Part shown: in pieces, positions 7,278 through 16,067 of the stretch
How positions within the stretch are numbered: the stretch's first letter is position 1
How the letters are laid out: each line of letters opens with the position of its first letter
Assembly: GCA_964452915.1 (NCBI GenBank)
Contig: CAYVNW010000036.1
Span: 1 to 33,615, forward strand
DNA: 33,615 nt
Direction: 5' to 3'
Source: Colivivens sp964452915
Lineage (GTDB): Bacteria; Bacteroidota; Bacteroidia; Bacteroidales; Bacteroidaceae
The notes under the pieces: generated by a model
What the model was told of the DNA's origin: nothing
Seen by the model: only the letters and a program-made list of their open reading frames with translations
Database searches by the model: none
Position numbers and translations under genes: made by a program

Positions 7278-9872
7278 ATGGGTAAATTAATTAACATACT
7301 TCTTTTGTTATCTCTGTCATTGGGCCTGCATGCTCAAGTGACAGGTGTTGTTGTGGATTCTAAAACGCGTCAGCCACTTGATTATGTGAATGTTTATTAC
7401 GACGGACACAATGTTGGCGTGATGACCGATGCAAATGGAAGGTTTGAACTTAATGAAGAGCCTAAGTGGACAGAGCTGACAATTTCAACAATGGGGTATG
7501 TTACAAAGGTTATAAAACTGGTACCTGGGAAAAACAAAAACTTGAAAATAGAGCTGGTTAGTCGGCCACGACAAATTGACCAAGTGACGGTTGAGGCAAA
7601 GAGAAGCCGGTATAGCAGAAAAAATAATCCTGCTGTGGAGTTTATGCGTAAAGTAATTGAACATAAGAAGTTCAACGATTTGCATACGAAAGATTTTGTA
7701 AGCTACTCGAAATATGAAAAGATGGTACTTTCACTCAATGAATTCACTGAAAAGGTGTTTGAAGAAAGTGAAATGAAGAAATTCGCATTCTTGAAGGACC
7801 ATGTTGAGCGTTGTCCAGAAACCGGTAAACTCATCCTGCCGGTTAGTGTCGATGAAACTATTTCCGAGATTATATACCGTCAAAGTCCAAAGTCAGAGAA
7901 AACTATAGTCAAAGCACACAACAGCACCGGTGTTAATGAACTTTTTAATACAGGCGACATACTGACAACCACCATGAAGGACGTGTTTACTGACGTTGAT
8001 ATTTATCAAAACGAATGCCGTCTGTTACAATATCCGTTTAAGAGCCCAATATCCAATAGTGCAATATCATTTTATCGCTATTATTTGCAAGATACAACTT
8101 ACATAGATGACGATAAGGTGATTGAAGTTGGGTTTCTTCCCAACAATCAACAAGACTTCGGCTTTTCCGGATTGTTGTATGTGATGGCTGATTCAACTTA
8201 CCAAATACGACGGGTTGAACTTCATATCCCGAAGCGTAGCGATGTTAATTTTGTCGACAATATGATTATATCGCAAGACTTCAAGAGCTTGTCAACCGGT
8301 GAGCGTGTTGTTGTGAGCAATGACATGCTTGTTGAATTAAACTTGTATTTGCGTAAGTTTATGGTAAAACGTACTATACGCAATAAAGATTATTCATTTG
8401 AGCCGATATCGCCTAAAGTATTCAAGCATATCAGAGGAAATGTATTCAAGGAGGCTGATGCTGAAATGCGTGATGAAAATTATTGGAATGAGTATCGTGA
8501 GGTTGAGTTGTCTAAGAGTGAAAGCGGTATGGATGCCTTCCTCAACCGACTGCAACAAATTAAAGGTTTCAAGTACATCATTTTCGGATTAAAGGCATTA
8601 GTTGAAAACTTCGTTGAGACTGGCGACTCTGTACATCCAAATTATGTGGATTTGGGGCCTATAAACACCATCATTTCAGGTAATCATTACGATGATTTGC
8701 GTTTCCGTCTGTCTGCTCTTACTAATGCTAATCTTAACCCTCACTTGTTTGCAAGCGGATATGTCGCATACGGAACGTCAACACACAATGTATATGGAAA
8801 GGCGCAACTCGTTTATTCATTCAATAAAAAAGCTTACTTGCCCCGTGAATTTCCTGTGAACAACTTGACAATATCTTATATGAACGATATTGTAAGTCCA
8901 TTCGATAAGTTTGTCCCTACAGATAAAGATAATATGTTTCTTTCGTTGAAGACAAATAGTGTGGATCAGTACAACCACACAAAAGAAGTAAAACTTGATT
9001 ATGAACGTGAATACGAAAATGGCTTCAAATATAGCATAACATATACACATACGGCAAACAAAGCTGTTGACGCATTGTTTTATCAGCCACTTGATGGCAT
9101 AGGGACACCATCTGCAGATCCAAGCATGCATTTGCGTAAAATGACAACCAGTGAATTCAAAGCAAAGATTTCTTTTGAGCCGGGCGCATCGTATATCAAT
9201 ACTAAGCAGCGTCGTTTAAAAATAAACCTTGATGCACCGGTTGTTACCATATCGCACACTATTGGATTGAATAACTTCCTTGGTGGGCAATACGAGTACA
9301 ACGTAACAGAAGCAGGTGTTTACAAGAGGTTCTGGATGCCAAGCAATTGGGGTAAGATGGATTTCGATATCAAAGCTGGAATTCAATGGAACATTGTTCC
9401 TTTCCCTTTGCTTATACATCCGGCAGCCAATCAATCGTATATCCTTGAAGATTACACATTCTCGTTGATTAATAACCTCGAATTTCTTAATGACAGGTAT
9501 ATATCATTTATGTATCAGTGGGATTTAAACGGAAAGATATTCAATCGTATACCACTTTTGAGAAAACTGAAATGGCGTGAGATTATAGGCTTGAACATGC
9601 TTTGGGGATCACTCACTGACAAGAATAATCCTGCGGCAAGTAACTTCTCTGACAGCAAGCTTTTCTATTTTCCTGGACACTTCAATGCAGACGGGACATA
9701 CGAGAATAACACTGTTGTGATGGACAAGAAAACTCCATATATCGAACTGCGTTTAGGTGTACACAACATTTTTAAGTTACTTCATGTAGAATATGTGCGA
9801 CGTCTTACATATCTGCATGACCCCGATATCAACAAATGGGGCATCAGAGGAATGGTGAGACTCACATTCTGA
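7278..9872 (+). CDS. DUF5686 outer-membrane protein with carboxypeptidase-like regulatory domain
   Basis: An 864-residue secreted protein. A signal peptide at residues 1-19 ends in 'LHAQ', followed by a carboxypeptidase-D-like regulatory (transthyretin-fold) domain at about 20-105 ('VTGVVVDSKTRQPLDYVNVY', 'TDANGRFEL', 'STMGYVTK'). The remainder matches my recollection of the DUF5686 family, with many alternating aromatic strands and a C-terminus ending in 'GIRGMVRLTF', typical of a beta-barrel anchored in the outer membrane. Function is unknown; the family is widespread in Bacteroidetes and lacks a peptidase active site. The ATG is only 17 nt after the terminator stem of the preceding gene, so expression probably depends on read-through or on a promoter inside MIPS that I cannot identify. 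Confidence 0.85.
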   Translation: MGKLINILLLLSLSLGLHAQVTGVVVDSKTRQPLDYVNVYYDGHNVGVMTDANGRFELNEEPKWTELTISTMGYVTKVIKLVPGKNKNLKIELVSRPRQIDQVTVEAKRSRYSRKNNPAVEFMRKVIEHKKFNDLHTKDFVSYSKYEKMVLSLNEFTEKVFEESEMKKFAFLKDHVERCPETGKLILPVSVDETISEIIYRQSPKSEKTIVKAHNSTGVNELFNTGDILTTTMKDVFTDVDIYQNECRLLQYPFKSPISNSAISFYRYYLQDTTYIDDDKVIEVGFLPNNQQDFGFSGLLYVMADSTYQIRRVELHIPKRSDVNFVDNMIISQDFKSLSTGERVVVSNDMLVELNLYLRKFMVKRTIRNKDYSFEPISPKVFKHIRGNVFKEADAEMRDENYWNEYREVELSKSESGMDAFLNRLQQIKGFKYIIFGLKALVENFVETGDSVHPNYVDLGPINTIISGNHYDDLRFRLSALTNANLNPHLFASGYVAYGTSTHNVYGKAQLVYSFNKKAYLPREFPVNNLTISYMNDIVSPFDKFVPTDKDNMFLSLKTNSVDQYNHTKEVKLDYEREYENGFKYSITYTHTANKAVDALFYQPLDGIGTPSADPSMHLRKMTTSEFKAKISFEPGASYINTKQRRLKINLDAPVVTISHTIGLNNFLGGQYEYNVTEAGVYKRFWMPSNWGKMDFDIKAGIQWNIVPFPLLIHPAANQSYILEDYTFSLINNLEFLNDRYISFMYQWDLNGKIFNRIPLLRKLKWREIIGLNMLWGSLTDKNNPAASNFSDSKLFYFPGHFNADGTYENNTVVMDKKTPYIELRLGVHNIFKLLHVEYVRRLTYLHDPDINKWGIRGMVRLTF

Positions 9873-9903
9873 CAATAACATAAGATCGGAATTCGTAGTG
9901 AAT

Positions 9904-11223
9904 ATGAGGAAAAAGAATTTATATATGAGACTGTGGAACTGCAAATTAATTTTTTTTGTGGTGTTTATTATGCTTTCTTTCTCGAATATCGTGAATGCTC
10001 AAAATAGTAAAACCGGTGATGACAAAGAGCACAAAACGGAGAAGGAGAAAATAAACATAAAGAAGTTAAAGAAGGAAGCGCGTAACGCAGTCAAGTCTAC
10101 AAACTTCTCGCAGGCTGAGTCTATATTAGAAAAGGCAGTTGCGGCCTCCACTGATGCTAAGTCAGACGCAGGCTTGTTCAACATGTTAATGAACGTAGAG
10201 CACGGATTGGCAGATGCAGAGAATCGAAAAATATATCTGAAGAACAATCCTGACACAGCGAAGTATTTTTCATATATATATAAAGTATATTTGTACGGAC
10301 TGACATGCGACAGTCTTGATCATGTTCCGGATCATAAAGGACGAGTAAAACCTCAATATACAACTAACGTATCTTCACGTCTTGTCTCATATCGTAACAA
10401 TATCAAGAGTGCGGGGAAGTTTTTTTATAACAAAGGGAAATATGCTGAGGCATACAAATATTTCGATTTGTTTATCAGTACACTTAACAATCCGTTAATT
10501 ACTTCTGCTAAGAATGCCCGTTACGATGCCGACAGTTTAAGTATCATGCGGCTTGCTGTATTTTCCGCATACAACTCTTCGGATTATGAAAGCGTAATGA
10601 AGTATTTGGATAGGGTAATGGAAGACACTGTGGCGTATGCCACATTATGTCAAATAGGGAGCAAAACAGAGATGGCACTTGGCGACACTCTGAAAGCCGC
10701 TGCATATCTATATGACGGATGGAGGTCCGATCCGATGCGCGAGTATTTCTATATCACACTTGTTGAATACTATATAGACGCAAAACTATATCAAAACGCA
10801 TATGATATTGTAGCCGACCAACTTAATATAAATCCACAGAACCGGCGGTTATGGTACATAAAAGGAAAATGCCAGCAATGCCTCGACAGTCTGGATGCTG
10901 CCATCGTAAGCTATGAACACGCAATCATAATACAGGATAGTGATGCCCAGTCGTACAGCAGCATAGGTGATATATATGTAACGAAGGCACAGCGCACTTA
11001 CCGAGCCAATAACAACAAGGTAGGAACAAGTGCATACTCACATGCAAAGACACAAGAGACAGAATATTATAGGAAGGCACTTGCCAACTACGAAAAAGCT
11101 CGTAAATATGCTCCCAACGACCCTACTTTATGGTATGAAGGACTACGTGAAGTCTACTTTAAACTGAACATGGGCAGACAATTGAATCAATTGGAAAAAG
11201 ATAAGTTACAAACTGTTAGTTGA
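9904..11223 (+). CDS. TPR-repeat secreted protein
   Basis: A roughly 439-residue protein starting at the ATG at 9904 (the frame opens two codons earlier at GTG 9898). A signal peptide with a hydrophobic core (about residues 14-30) ends in 'VNAQ'. A lysine-rich low-complexity stretch follows, then helical repeats of tetratricopeptide type. Examples are 'GKYAEAYKYFDLFI', 'LDSLDAAIVSYEHAI' (with 'NPQNRRLWYIKGKC' just before) and 'YYRKALANYEKARKYAPNDPTLWY' near the C-terminus. TPR proteins of this kind usually act as periplasmic protein-protein scaffolds. It lies 31 bp after the DUF5686 gene in the same direction, suggesting co-expression. The specific partner is unknown. Confidence 0.8.
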   Translation: MRKKNLYMRLWNCKLIFFVVFIMLSFSNIVNAQNSKTGDDKEHKTEKEKINIKKLKKEARNAVKSTNFSQAESILEKAVAASTDAKSDAGLFNMLMNVEHGLADAENRKIYLKNNPDTAKYFSYIYKVYLYGLTCDSLDHVPDHKGRVKPQYTTNVSSRLVSYRNNIKSAGKFFYNKGKYAEAYKYFDLFISTLNNPLITSAKNARYDADSLSIMRLAVFSAYNSSDYESVMKYLDRVMEDTVAYATLCQIGSKTEMALGDTLKAAAYLYDGWRSDPMREYFYITLVEYYIDAKLYQNAYDIVADQLNINPQNRRLWYIKGKCQQCLDSLDAAIVSYEHAIIIQDSDAQSYSSIGDIYVTKAQRTYRANNNKVGTSAYSHAKTQETEYYRKALANYEKARKYAPNDPTLWYEGLREVYFKLNMGRQLNQLEKDKLQTVS

Positions 11224-11280
11224 TGTTCACCACCTTACGTCATAGTGGTCGCATAACAGTGTCATACATAAGTACAGTCA

Positions 11281-12528
11281 TTACTCACTGAGTCCACCCT
11301 CGCGACTGTTTCTCAGATAATGCAGCCTTGCAAAGGCATAGAAAATAATAACCCCTGTCAGATTTGCGACCCACATAATCCAAAAAGCCGCATGATAGCT
11401 AAATGCTTCAGCAATCAAGCCGCCAATTAAAACGCCAAGTCCGGACCCTAAGTCCCAAGAAGTCAGTAGGGTAGAGTTGGCGGTTCCTCGCTGATTGTTT
11501 GTCGCAAGATTTATGAACATGTTTTGAAAAGCAGGATACATATGACCATTGCCCAGACCGATGATCATAGCCGAACTGTAAAGGGCGATAGGGTGGTGGA
11601 TCATCGCAAAAAGCAAATAACCAAACATTGATATGATCATACCTTCTGATGCATTATGCGACACCTTTCCCTGTCGCAATCCTTTTGCTCCAGTAAGACG
11701 TGATAATATAAGTCCACTTGCGAGCAAGAAAAAGAAAATTCCAGCTCCGCCTTTTATGTCCAGCTCTTCTGACGCATAAATTGCTACGTATGTTGAAATA
11801 ATTCCGTATGACAGTGCAAAGCATATCATGCAAAGACCCAATCTCCAACCCTTGAATAGAAACAACTTGCCAAGTACGACGGTGATGCGGCGTTGAGTCA
11901 ATTGAGGTGGGTAAATATCATTTACATTTTTATTGGCATACTTATTAAGTGGTGTTGTCTTTATTGTACAATCAATAATCAGGCCTATTAAAGAAACTAC
12001 AAGAGACAATACAAACAACAATTCATAACTTTTGCACATGTCAAGCATGAAAATTGCTATAGTCGGACTAATAGCAGTTGCAATGTTGTTGCTAAGTCCA
12101 TAGAAACCAATACCTTCAGCTCGTCTGCTCGGGTATAAGACATCTATGGCTACAGTAGTTCCGGCTACTGTGGTGGCTCCAAAGGGGATTCCGTGTAATG
12201 TTCGGAAAATAGCAAATACTGTCAAGGATGAAGCTGCTATATAACCGGCAAATAGGGCGACAAAGCAGAAATTAAACACCAGCAGTACTGCTTTGCGTGG
12301 AAAGCTGTCGACCAAATATCCACTAAACGGACGTATTAAAAGTGCAGCAATGGTATAGCCGGACAACACTATACCAATCATCTGCTTGTCTGCGCCAAAT
12401 GTGTCTCTAAGATAAAGTGGAAACAATGGCATCAGAAGCATAAAGGAAAAATAGAGCATGAAATTTGCAACCCAAATCTTTGTATAATTGCTATTCCATA
12501 GCTTTTCTTCGACTGTTTCTGATGCCAT
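11281..12528 (-). CDS. Major facilitator superfamily transporter
   Basis: A 415-residue inner-membrane transporter with about 12 hydrophobic segments. The MFS signature between TM2 and TM3 is recognisable as 'GYLVDSFPRKAVLL' (about residues 70-83), preceded by 'GIVLSGYTIAALLIRPFSG'. A cytosolic central loop with 'CTIKTTPLNKY' lies between the two six-helix halves. Substrate is not deducible; drug or metabolite export is the most common role for this type. It lies 28 bp downstream of the Prevotella-type secreted protein and is probably transcribed from that gene's promoter at 13374-13404. Its 3' end faces the TPR gene. Confidence 0.88.
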   Translation of the reverse strand: MASETVEEKLWNSNYTKIWVANFMLYFSFMLLMPLFPLYLRDTFGADKQMIGIVLSGYTIAALLIRPFSGYLVDSFPRKAVLLVFNFCFVALFAGYIAASSLTVFAIFRTLHGIPFGATTVAGTTVAIDVLYPSRRAEGIGFYGLSNNIATAISPTIAIFMLDMCKSYELLFVLSLVVSLIGLIIDCTIKTTPLNKYANKNVNDIYPPQLTQRRITVVLGKLFLFKGWRLGLCMICFALSYGIISTYVAIYASEELDIKGGAGIFFFLLASGLILSRLTGAKGLRQGKVSHNASEGMIISMFGYLLFAMIHHPIALYSSAMIIGLGNGHMYPAFQNMFINLATNNQRGTANSTLLTSWDLGSGLGVLIGGLIAEAFSYHAAFWIMWVANLTGVIIFYAFARLHYLRNSREGGLSE

Positions 12529-12556
12529 TGATCAAAGTAACAAGTTATGTATTTTT

Positions 12557-13342
12557 TTATTTAACCCAGACTTTCTTACCATCAATAATATTCACACCTT
12601 TCTGCAGACTATTTTTACGTATACCATTGACATCGTAAATATCACGTGACGAGGCGTCAGAGTCTTTTATGTTGCTGATAGCTGTGGCATCACTTGATTC
12701 GTTATGAAAGGCTACAAAACGTGGAGTTGTTGTTGCACCATCAACTGTGATATAGCAGCGAGTTGCATAGAACCCGCTTGTAGAATTTGCTACAGGAGTA
12801 AATTTAGCATCATCATTGTCCTTTACATAAATTCCATACTGTCCGTTTGCGTCCAGATGTTTTACAGCACCTACAAGGTGAATTGTCGTTCCGTTTACTG
12901 TAAAAGCAATCTCAGGATTGCTATCATATTCAATTTTAGTGTTATCAGCAGTAAGCTTGGCGTTTGTATTCTCACCAGTATAATATAATAAATAAGGTGT
13001 ATTTGCTTTTACGCCATTTTTCTTTGCGTCTTTAAAGTAAAGGTAATAAGTTCCGTCTTCGGAAACCTTAACGTCATCAAGAGTTTCCAATTTACATGAA
13101 CTGCCGAAAGACTCGTCAAGTTCTGCAGCAATCATGCTGAATGGTAAACAAAGAGTGTTCCATCCATTGAATACCGAACGATACATAGTTACATTGCGTA
13201 CTTGTCCGTCATATTGTTCAATGTTTGAACCATTTACGCTACTTAAATACAATGCTTTAGTCTGAGCTGTCATTGTCATATTTCCAGTAAGTATCAAACC
13301 AGCGGCAATGGCAAGAGTTACGTACAATCTTTTCATAGTCAT
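12557..13342 (-). CDS. Prevotella-type secreted protein with degenerate C-terminal sorting-like tail
   Basis: A 261-residue protein of unknown function. A signal peptide at residues 1-27 ends 'MTAQ' (a second ATG two codons in, at 13336, is an equally good start). The motif 'RSVFNGWNTLCLPFS' at about residues 54-68 is one I recognise from many secreted Prevotella proteins. The middle is beta-rich and describes no enzyme I know. The C-terminus, with 'IYDVNGIRKNSLQKGVNII' followed by 'DGKKVWVK', resembles the C-terminal domains of type IX-secreted or surface proteins, which may mean surface export. It has a near-consensus promoter and leads the MFS gene. Confidence 0.75.
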   Translation of the reverse strand: MTMKRLYVTLAIAAGLILTGNMTMTAQTKALYLSSVNGSNIEQYDGQVRNVTMYRSVFNGWNTLCLPFSMIAAELDESFGSSCKLETLDDVKVSEDGTYYLYFKDAKKNGVKANTPYLLYYTGENTNAKLTADNTKIEYDSNPEIAFTVNGTTIHLVGAVKHLDANGQYGIYVKDNDDAKFTPVANSTSGFYATRCYITVDGATTTPRFVAFHNESSDATAISNIKDSDASSRDIYDVNGIRKNSLQKGVNIIDGKKVWVK

Positions 13343-13373
13343 ATTGTTTTGTTATTGATATATTTCCCACAGA

Positions 13374-13404
13374 CAAAGATACTTCAAATTAAAGACATAA
13401 CAAA
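13374..13404 (-). promoter_or_regulatory. Bacteroidetes promoter for the secreted protein/MFS pair
   Basis: On the minus strand TTTG (13401-13404) is followed after exactly 19 bp by TATCTTTG (13374-13381), an exact match to the TTTG-N19-TAnnTTTG consensus of the Bacteroidetes housekeeping sigma factor. Transcription should begin near 13367, about 25-30 nt before the start codon. Confidence 0.85.
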
Positions 13405-13687
13405 ATAAAAATGTAAAATTGTTGCTGCTAACTTTCTACTTTGGTAAGAAATAGAACTTGTTAACTTTTACCTTAGTGAACCAAACATTCAACAATGATG
13501 AATTGCCGGTCAGTCTTTATATTTAAATCAGTTTGGTAAAGTTTTGGTCTTATTTTGGTGTAATCGATGTTATGTTTAATTCTAAACATAAAAATCAAGA
13601 ACACTATTGTTCAACTCCATCCATGCACATTTTTATGCATAACATCATGCATATAATATTATAGTTTACGGATGCTTATAACATTCT
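13405..13687. other. Intergenic region with a 20-nt perfect inverted repeat
   Basis: This AT-rich stretch between the promoter at 13374-13404 and the next gene contains no plausible coding frame. It holds one perfect inverted repeat, TATGTTTA (13571-13578) and TAAACATA (13583-13590) with a 4-nt spacer, not followed by a T-tract on either strand. Repeated 'CATGCA' and 'GCATAACATCATGCATATA'-like tracts lie at about 13622-13656. It could be an operator or a weak 3'-end hairpin for the gene at 13688; nothing decides between these. Confidence 0.4.
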
Positions 13688-14176
13688 CTATACTTCCCAA
13701 TTATCTTCTGAATAAATTTGCATTATTCTCTGATAATAACTTTCTGTACGATGTTTACGTTCCATACATCTTACATCACCAGATTTCCATAGTCTGATAG
13801 CTTTTTCAATACTTCCTTCCGGATTATACTGATTTTGTATGACAATAAACATCTCAATGCTTTTATCCTTGTCGAGTCTGTCGTTGTAAGCATATCTTTT
13901 CTCTCCAATAATCATATTACACTCGTTGACCAATACCTTTGATATTTGCAAATATCCTACGTAATTACCACACCTTGACACAACATTCGGATTCTTTCTG
14001 CTTTCAAGTGTTGCAATGGCATTAATTACAGGACCCCATTTTCTTAATACAGAATCTTGTTTTTCAATATATATAGTTTCATCTACATTATTTATTTCTA
14101 TGCTGTCGGCTTCCTCTGCCTTCACTTGTAACGTACAAGTTAGCGTCATACAACATATTAATATAAATACTCTCAT
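13688..14176 (-). CDS. Small secreted lytic-transglycosylase-like protein
   Basis: A 162-residue protein from the ATG at 14176 (a GTG three codons upstream extends the frame). A signal peptide covers residues 1-20 ('LQVKA'). The segment 'INAIATLESRKNPNVVS' followed by 'CGNYVGYLQIS' (residues 51-79) has the arrangement of SLT-type lytic transglycosylases and goose-type lysozymes: a catalytic Glu (E58, in the E-S pattern) followed about 18 residues later by a G-x-L-Q-I motif. The C-terminal 'AIRLWKSGDVRC ... YYQRIMQIY' fits the helical end of that fold. I infer a periplasmic muralytic enzyme, though the usual E-S-G reads E-S-R here. It is monocistronic, behind a consensus promoter. Confidence 0.6.
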   Translation of the reverse strand: MRVFILICCMTLTCTLQVKAEEADSIEINNVDETIYIEKQDSVLRKWGPVINAIATLESRKNPNVVSRCGNYVGYLQISKVLVNECNMIIGEKRYAYNDRLDKDKSIEMFIVIQNQYNPEGSIEKAIRLWKSGDVRCMERKHRTESYYQRIMQIYSEDNWEV

Positions 14177-14262
14177 ATTATACACATTTTAATTCGTTAT
14201 CGGTAAGTTCAGAAATCATTATATCCGTTAGAATCTGATCTCATCATCATTTTATTCAGTTG

Positions 14263-14293
14263 CAAAGATAAGCATTTTCAGCTAAAGCACAAA
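14263..14293 (-). promoter_or_regulatory. Bacteroidetes promoter for the lytic-transglycosylase-like gene
   Basis: On the minus strand TTTG (14290-14293), exactly 19 bp, then TATCTTTG (14263-14270). Transcription should start near 14256, leaving an ~80-nt leader. The -33 element coincides with the T-tail of the terminator of the upstream TlpA-like gene. Confidence 0.85.
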
Positions 14294-14327
14294 TAAAAAA
14301 GAGAGAAAGTTAGTCTTCCTCTCTTAA
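14293..14327 (-). terminator. Rho-independent terminator of the TlpA-like gene
   Basis: Read on the minus strand, AAGAGAG (14325-14319) pairs with CTCTCTT (14305-14299) around a 13-nt loop and runs into TTTTTTATTT. The stem begins about 43 nt after the TlpA-like stop codon and is well placed to end the long minus-strand operon. Confidence 0.8.
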
Positions 14328-14368
14328 AATTATGATTTTATTTACAGTTGTAAACGATTACAATGTCA

Positions 14369-15532
14369 TTACTTAAACAGTTCTACCATCAATTTTTGTA
14401 AGTTTTCGCCTCTTGCATCTTTGTCTTTAGCAACGACTTTACCTTCACTGTCAAGGATGTACACAGTTGGATAATACGACACCTTATATAATTTAGCTAT
14501 ACCTTGTTGACCATCGATGTCATTGTACCATGGAGTTTGTTCCTCATCCAAAGCTTTTAGCCAAGCATTCATGTCGGAGTCAGCAGAAATACTTACGATT
14601 TGAAAACCTTTGTCTTTATACTGTTCATATTGTTTCTTGAAGTTCGGAATTTCCTTGCGGCAAGGACCACACCATGATGCCCAAAAATCAAGGAGCACAT
14701 ATTTATTTTGCTTACATATGTTGAATAATGTTTGTTTCTCATTTGTGGCATGATTGGTGAAAGTAAAATCTGGCATCTGTTTCCCTTTAACCGATTCAGG
14801 AGCGACGAAACTGCTAACCACTTTTCCATAGAAGCTGTTTTTAGCAGATTCAGAAAACTCGTCGTAAAGAGGTTTCTGTTGTTCCGTCAGGTAGTTTAGT
14901 TCCGAACAAAGGAAGAACGGTCCCCACCATGTATCTTTGTTTTTGTGTACAGGTGCCATCAACACTTCATTTACATGATTAAAGAATAGCCTTTCCTTCT
15001 CAGCGTACGTCTTATATTCATCAGTTGCAGTGATTGTATTAAATTCATCTGACCCTCGTTGTGCTTTTGACAGATTGTCGAGTAATTCTTTATATTCATC
15101 ATGCATATTTTGATACATTCTATTTAAAGATGCACGGTCGGCTTTGTTTGCCATATAAAAATCATTTGTTGGCGAACCGGAAAGTGACATGTTAGTTACA
15201 CTGAAATTCCTCTTGCCATTCCTTGCTGCAGTTTCAGTATAGTTAGCTGAGAATGTAGCTTCTTCCCCTGGTTTCACGACAATCATTTCATATCCGTATG
15301 CACTGTCGGGATAAATATAGTAGCCACGTGGTCCGTCCTCGTTGAGATGGAATTGCGCCCTACCATTTTTTATTTCTACAACCTGTAATGGTTCTTCATC
15401 TACATAAGTTCCAGCCAGTTTTACTGCCATTTTCGTACCATCAGTGAGTCCGGTGACGTTCAAATGGATTGTTTGAGCTTCAATGGCAGAAGCACTGCAA
15501 CATAGTAGTGTAATTAATAAACTCTTTTTCAT
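14369..15532 (-). CDS. TlpA-like thiol-disulfide oxidoreductase with DUF4369 domain
   Basis: A 387-residue secreted protein. A signal peptide at residues 1-19 ends 'SAIEAQ'. An N-terminal beta-rich DUF4369-like domain covers about 20-115 ('HLNVTGLTDGTKMAVKLAG'), a helical linker about 120-240, and a thioredoxin fold about 250-387. The redox motif is W287-C288-G289-P290-C291, followed by the family cis-Pro region 'KVSYYPTVYILD'. Such proteins act in the periplasm on disulfides, for example in cytochrome c maturation or redox repair; the precise client is unknown. It lies 49 bp after luxS and is the last gene before a terminator, so it probably belongs to the operon beginning with the COG0523 GTPase. 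Confidence 0.9.
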   Translation of the reverse strand: MKKSLLITLLCCSASAIEAQTIHLNVTGLTDGTKMAVKLAGTYVDEEPLQVVEIKNGRAQFHLNEDGPRGYYIYPDSAYGYEMIVVKPGEEATFSANYTETAARNGKRNFSVTNMSLSGSPTNDFYMANKADRASLNRMYQNMHDEYKELLDNLSKAQRGSDEFNTITATDEYKTYAEKERLFFNHVNEVLMAPVHKNKDTWWGPFFLCSELNYLTEQQKPLYDEFSESAKNSFYGKVVSSFVAPESVKGKQMPDFTFTNHATNEKQTLFNICKQNKYVLLDFWASWCGPCRKEIPNFKKQYEQYKDKGFQIVSISADSDMNAWLKALDEEQTPWYNDIDGQQGIAKLYKVSYYPTVYILDSEGKVVAKDKDARGENLQKLMVELFK

Positions 15533-15581
15533 TTTCTGTATTTATATGTTGGACAATTATCTTCAAATTATTTTTGAATAG

Positions 15582-16067
15582 TTACGTCTGGGGATACTGA
15601 AGGTTTTCCTCTTGAAGATTGAGTAAAACTTCTTGAAGATATTTATTTGCCTCAAAGCGCGCCATAGGCAAGTTCATCATCAGATAGTTTCCACAATCAC
15701 GTGGTGACGCTCCCGGAACATTCCCTTCATACGTCGAGATAAAATCAAAAGTCTCAATCATCAAGCTTACAATATCCTTTGACTCAAGATCACCTTTAAG
15801 AATTAGGTAATTACCTGTCAGACATCCCATTGGTCCCCAATAGATAACCCTGTCTTTCCATACAGGATGGTTTCTTAAAAAAGTTGCAGCAAGATGTTCG
15901 ATAGTGTGCATAGCGTCAGGGTGCAAAGCAGGCTCCCTGTTAGGTTCCTTCATTCTGATATCAAATGTCGTTGCAATAATCTTCCCTTCGTACTCATCTT
16001 TTCTCGAAACATATATTCCACGTTTAAGCAAAAGATGATTAACATTAAATGATGGTATCTTATTCAT
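15582..16067 (-). CDS. luxS: S-ribosylhomocysteine lyase LuxS
   Basis: This 161-residue cytosolic enzyme cleaves S-ribosylhomocysteine to homocysteine and 4,5-dihydroxy-2,3-pentanedione, the precursor of autoinducer-2. The metal site is visible as H54 and H58 in 'HTIEH' and C125 in 'RDCGNY'. The catalytic cysteine is C82 in 'GPMGCLTGNY', and E57 lies inside the HTIEH motif. Length and all active-site residues are normal. Its start overlaps the stop of the pfs gene by 4 bp, so substrate-producing and substrate-consuming enzymes are translationally coupled, closing the activated-methyl recycling pathway. Whether AI-2 is used as a signal here cannot be judged. Confidence 0.97.
   Translation of the reverse strand: MNKIPSFNVNHLLLKRGIYVSRKDEYEGKIIATTFDIRMKEPNREPALHPDAMHTIEHLAATFLRNHPVWKDRVIYWGPMGCLTGNYLILKGDLESKDIVSLMIETFDFISTYEGNVPGASPRDCGNYLMMNLPMARFEANKYLQEVLLNLQEENLQYPQT

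Noticed and set aside
11224..11280. Possible bidirectional terminator between the convergent TPR and MFS genes
   Set aside because: ACCAC/GTGGT arms can pair but the stem is short and no T-run follows on either strand.
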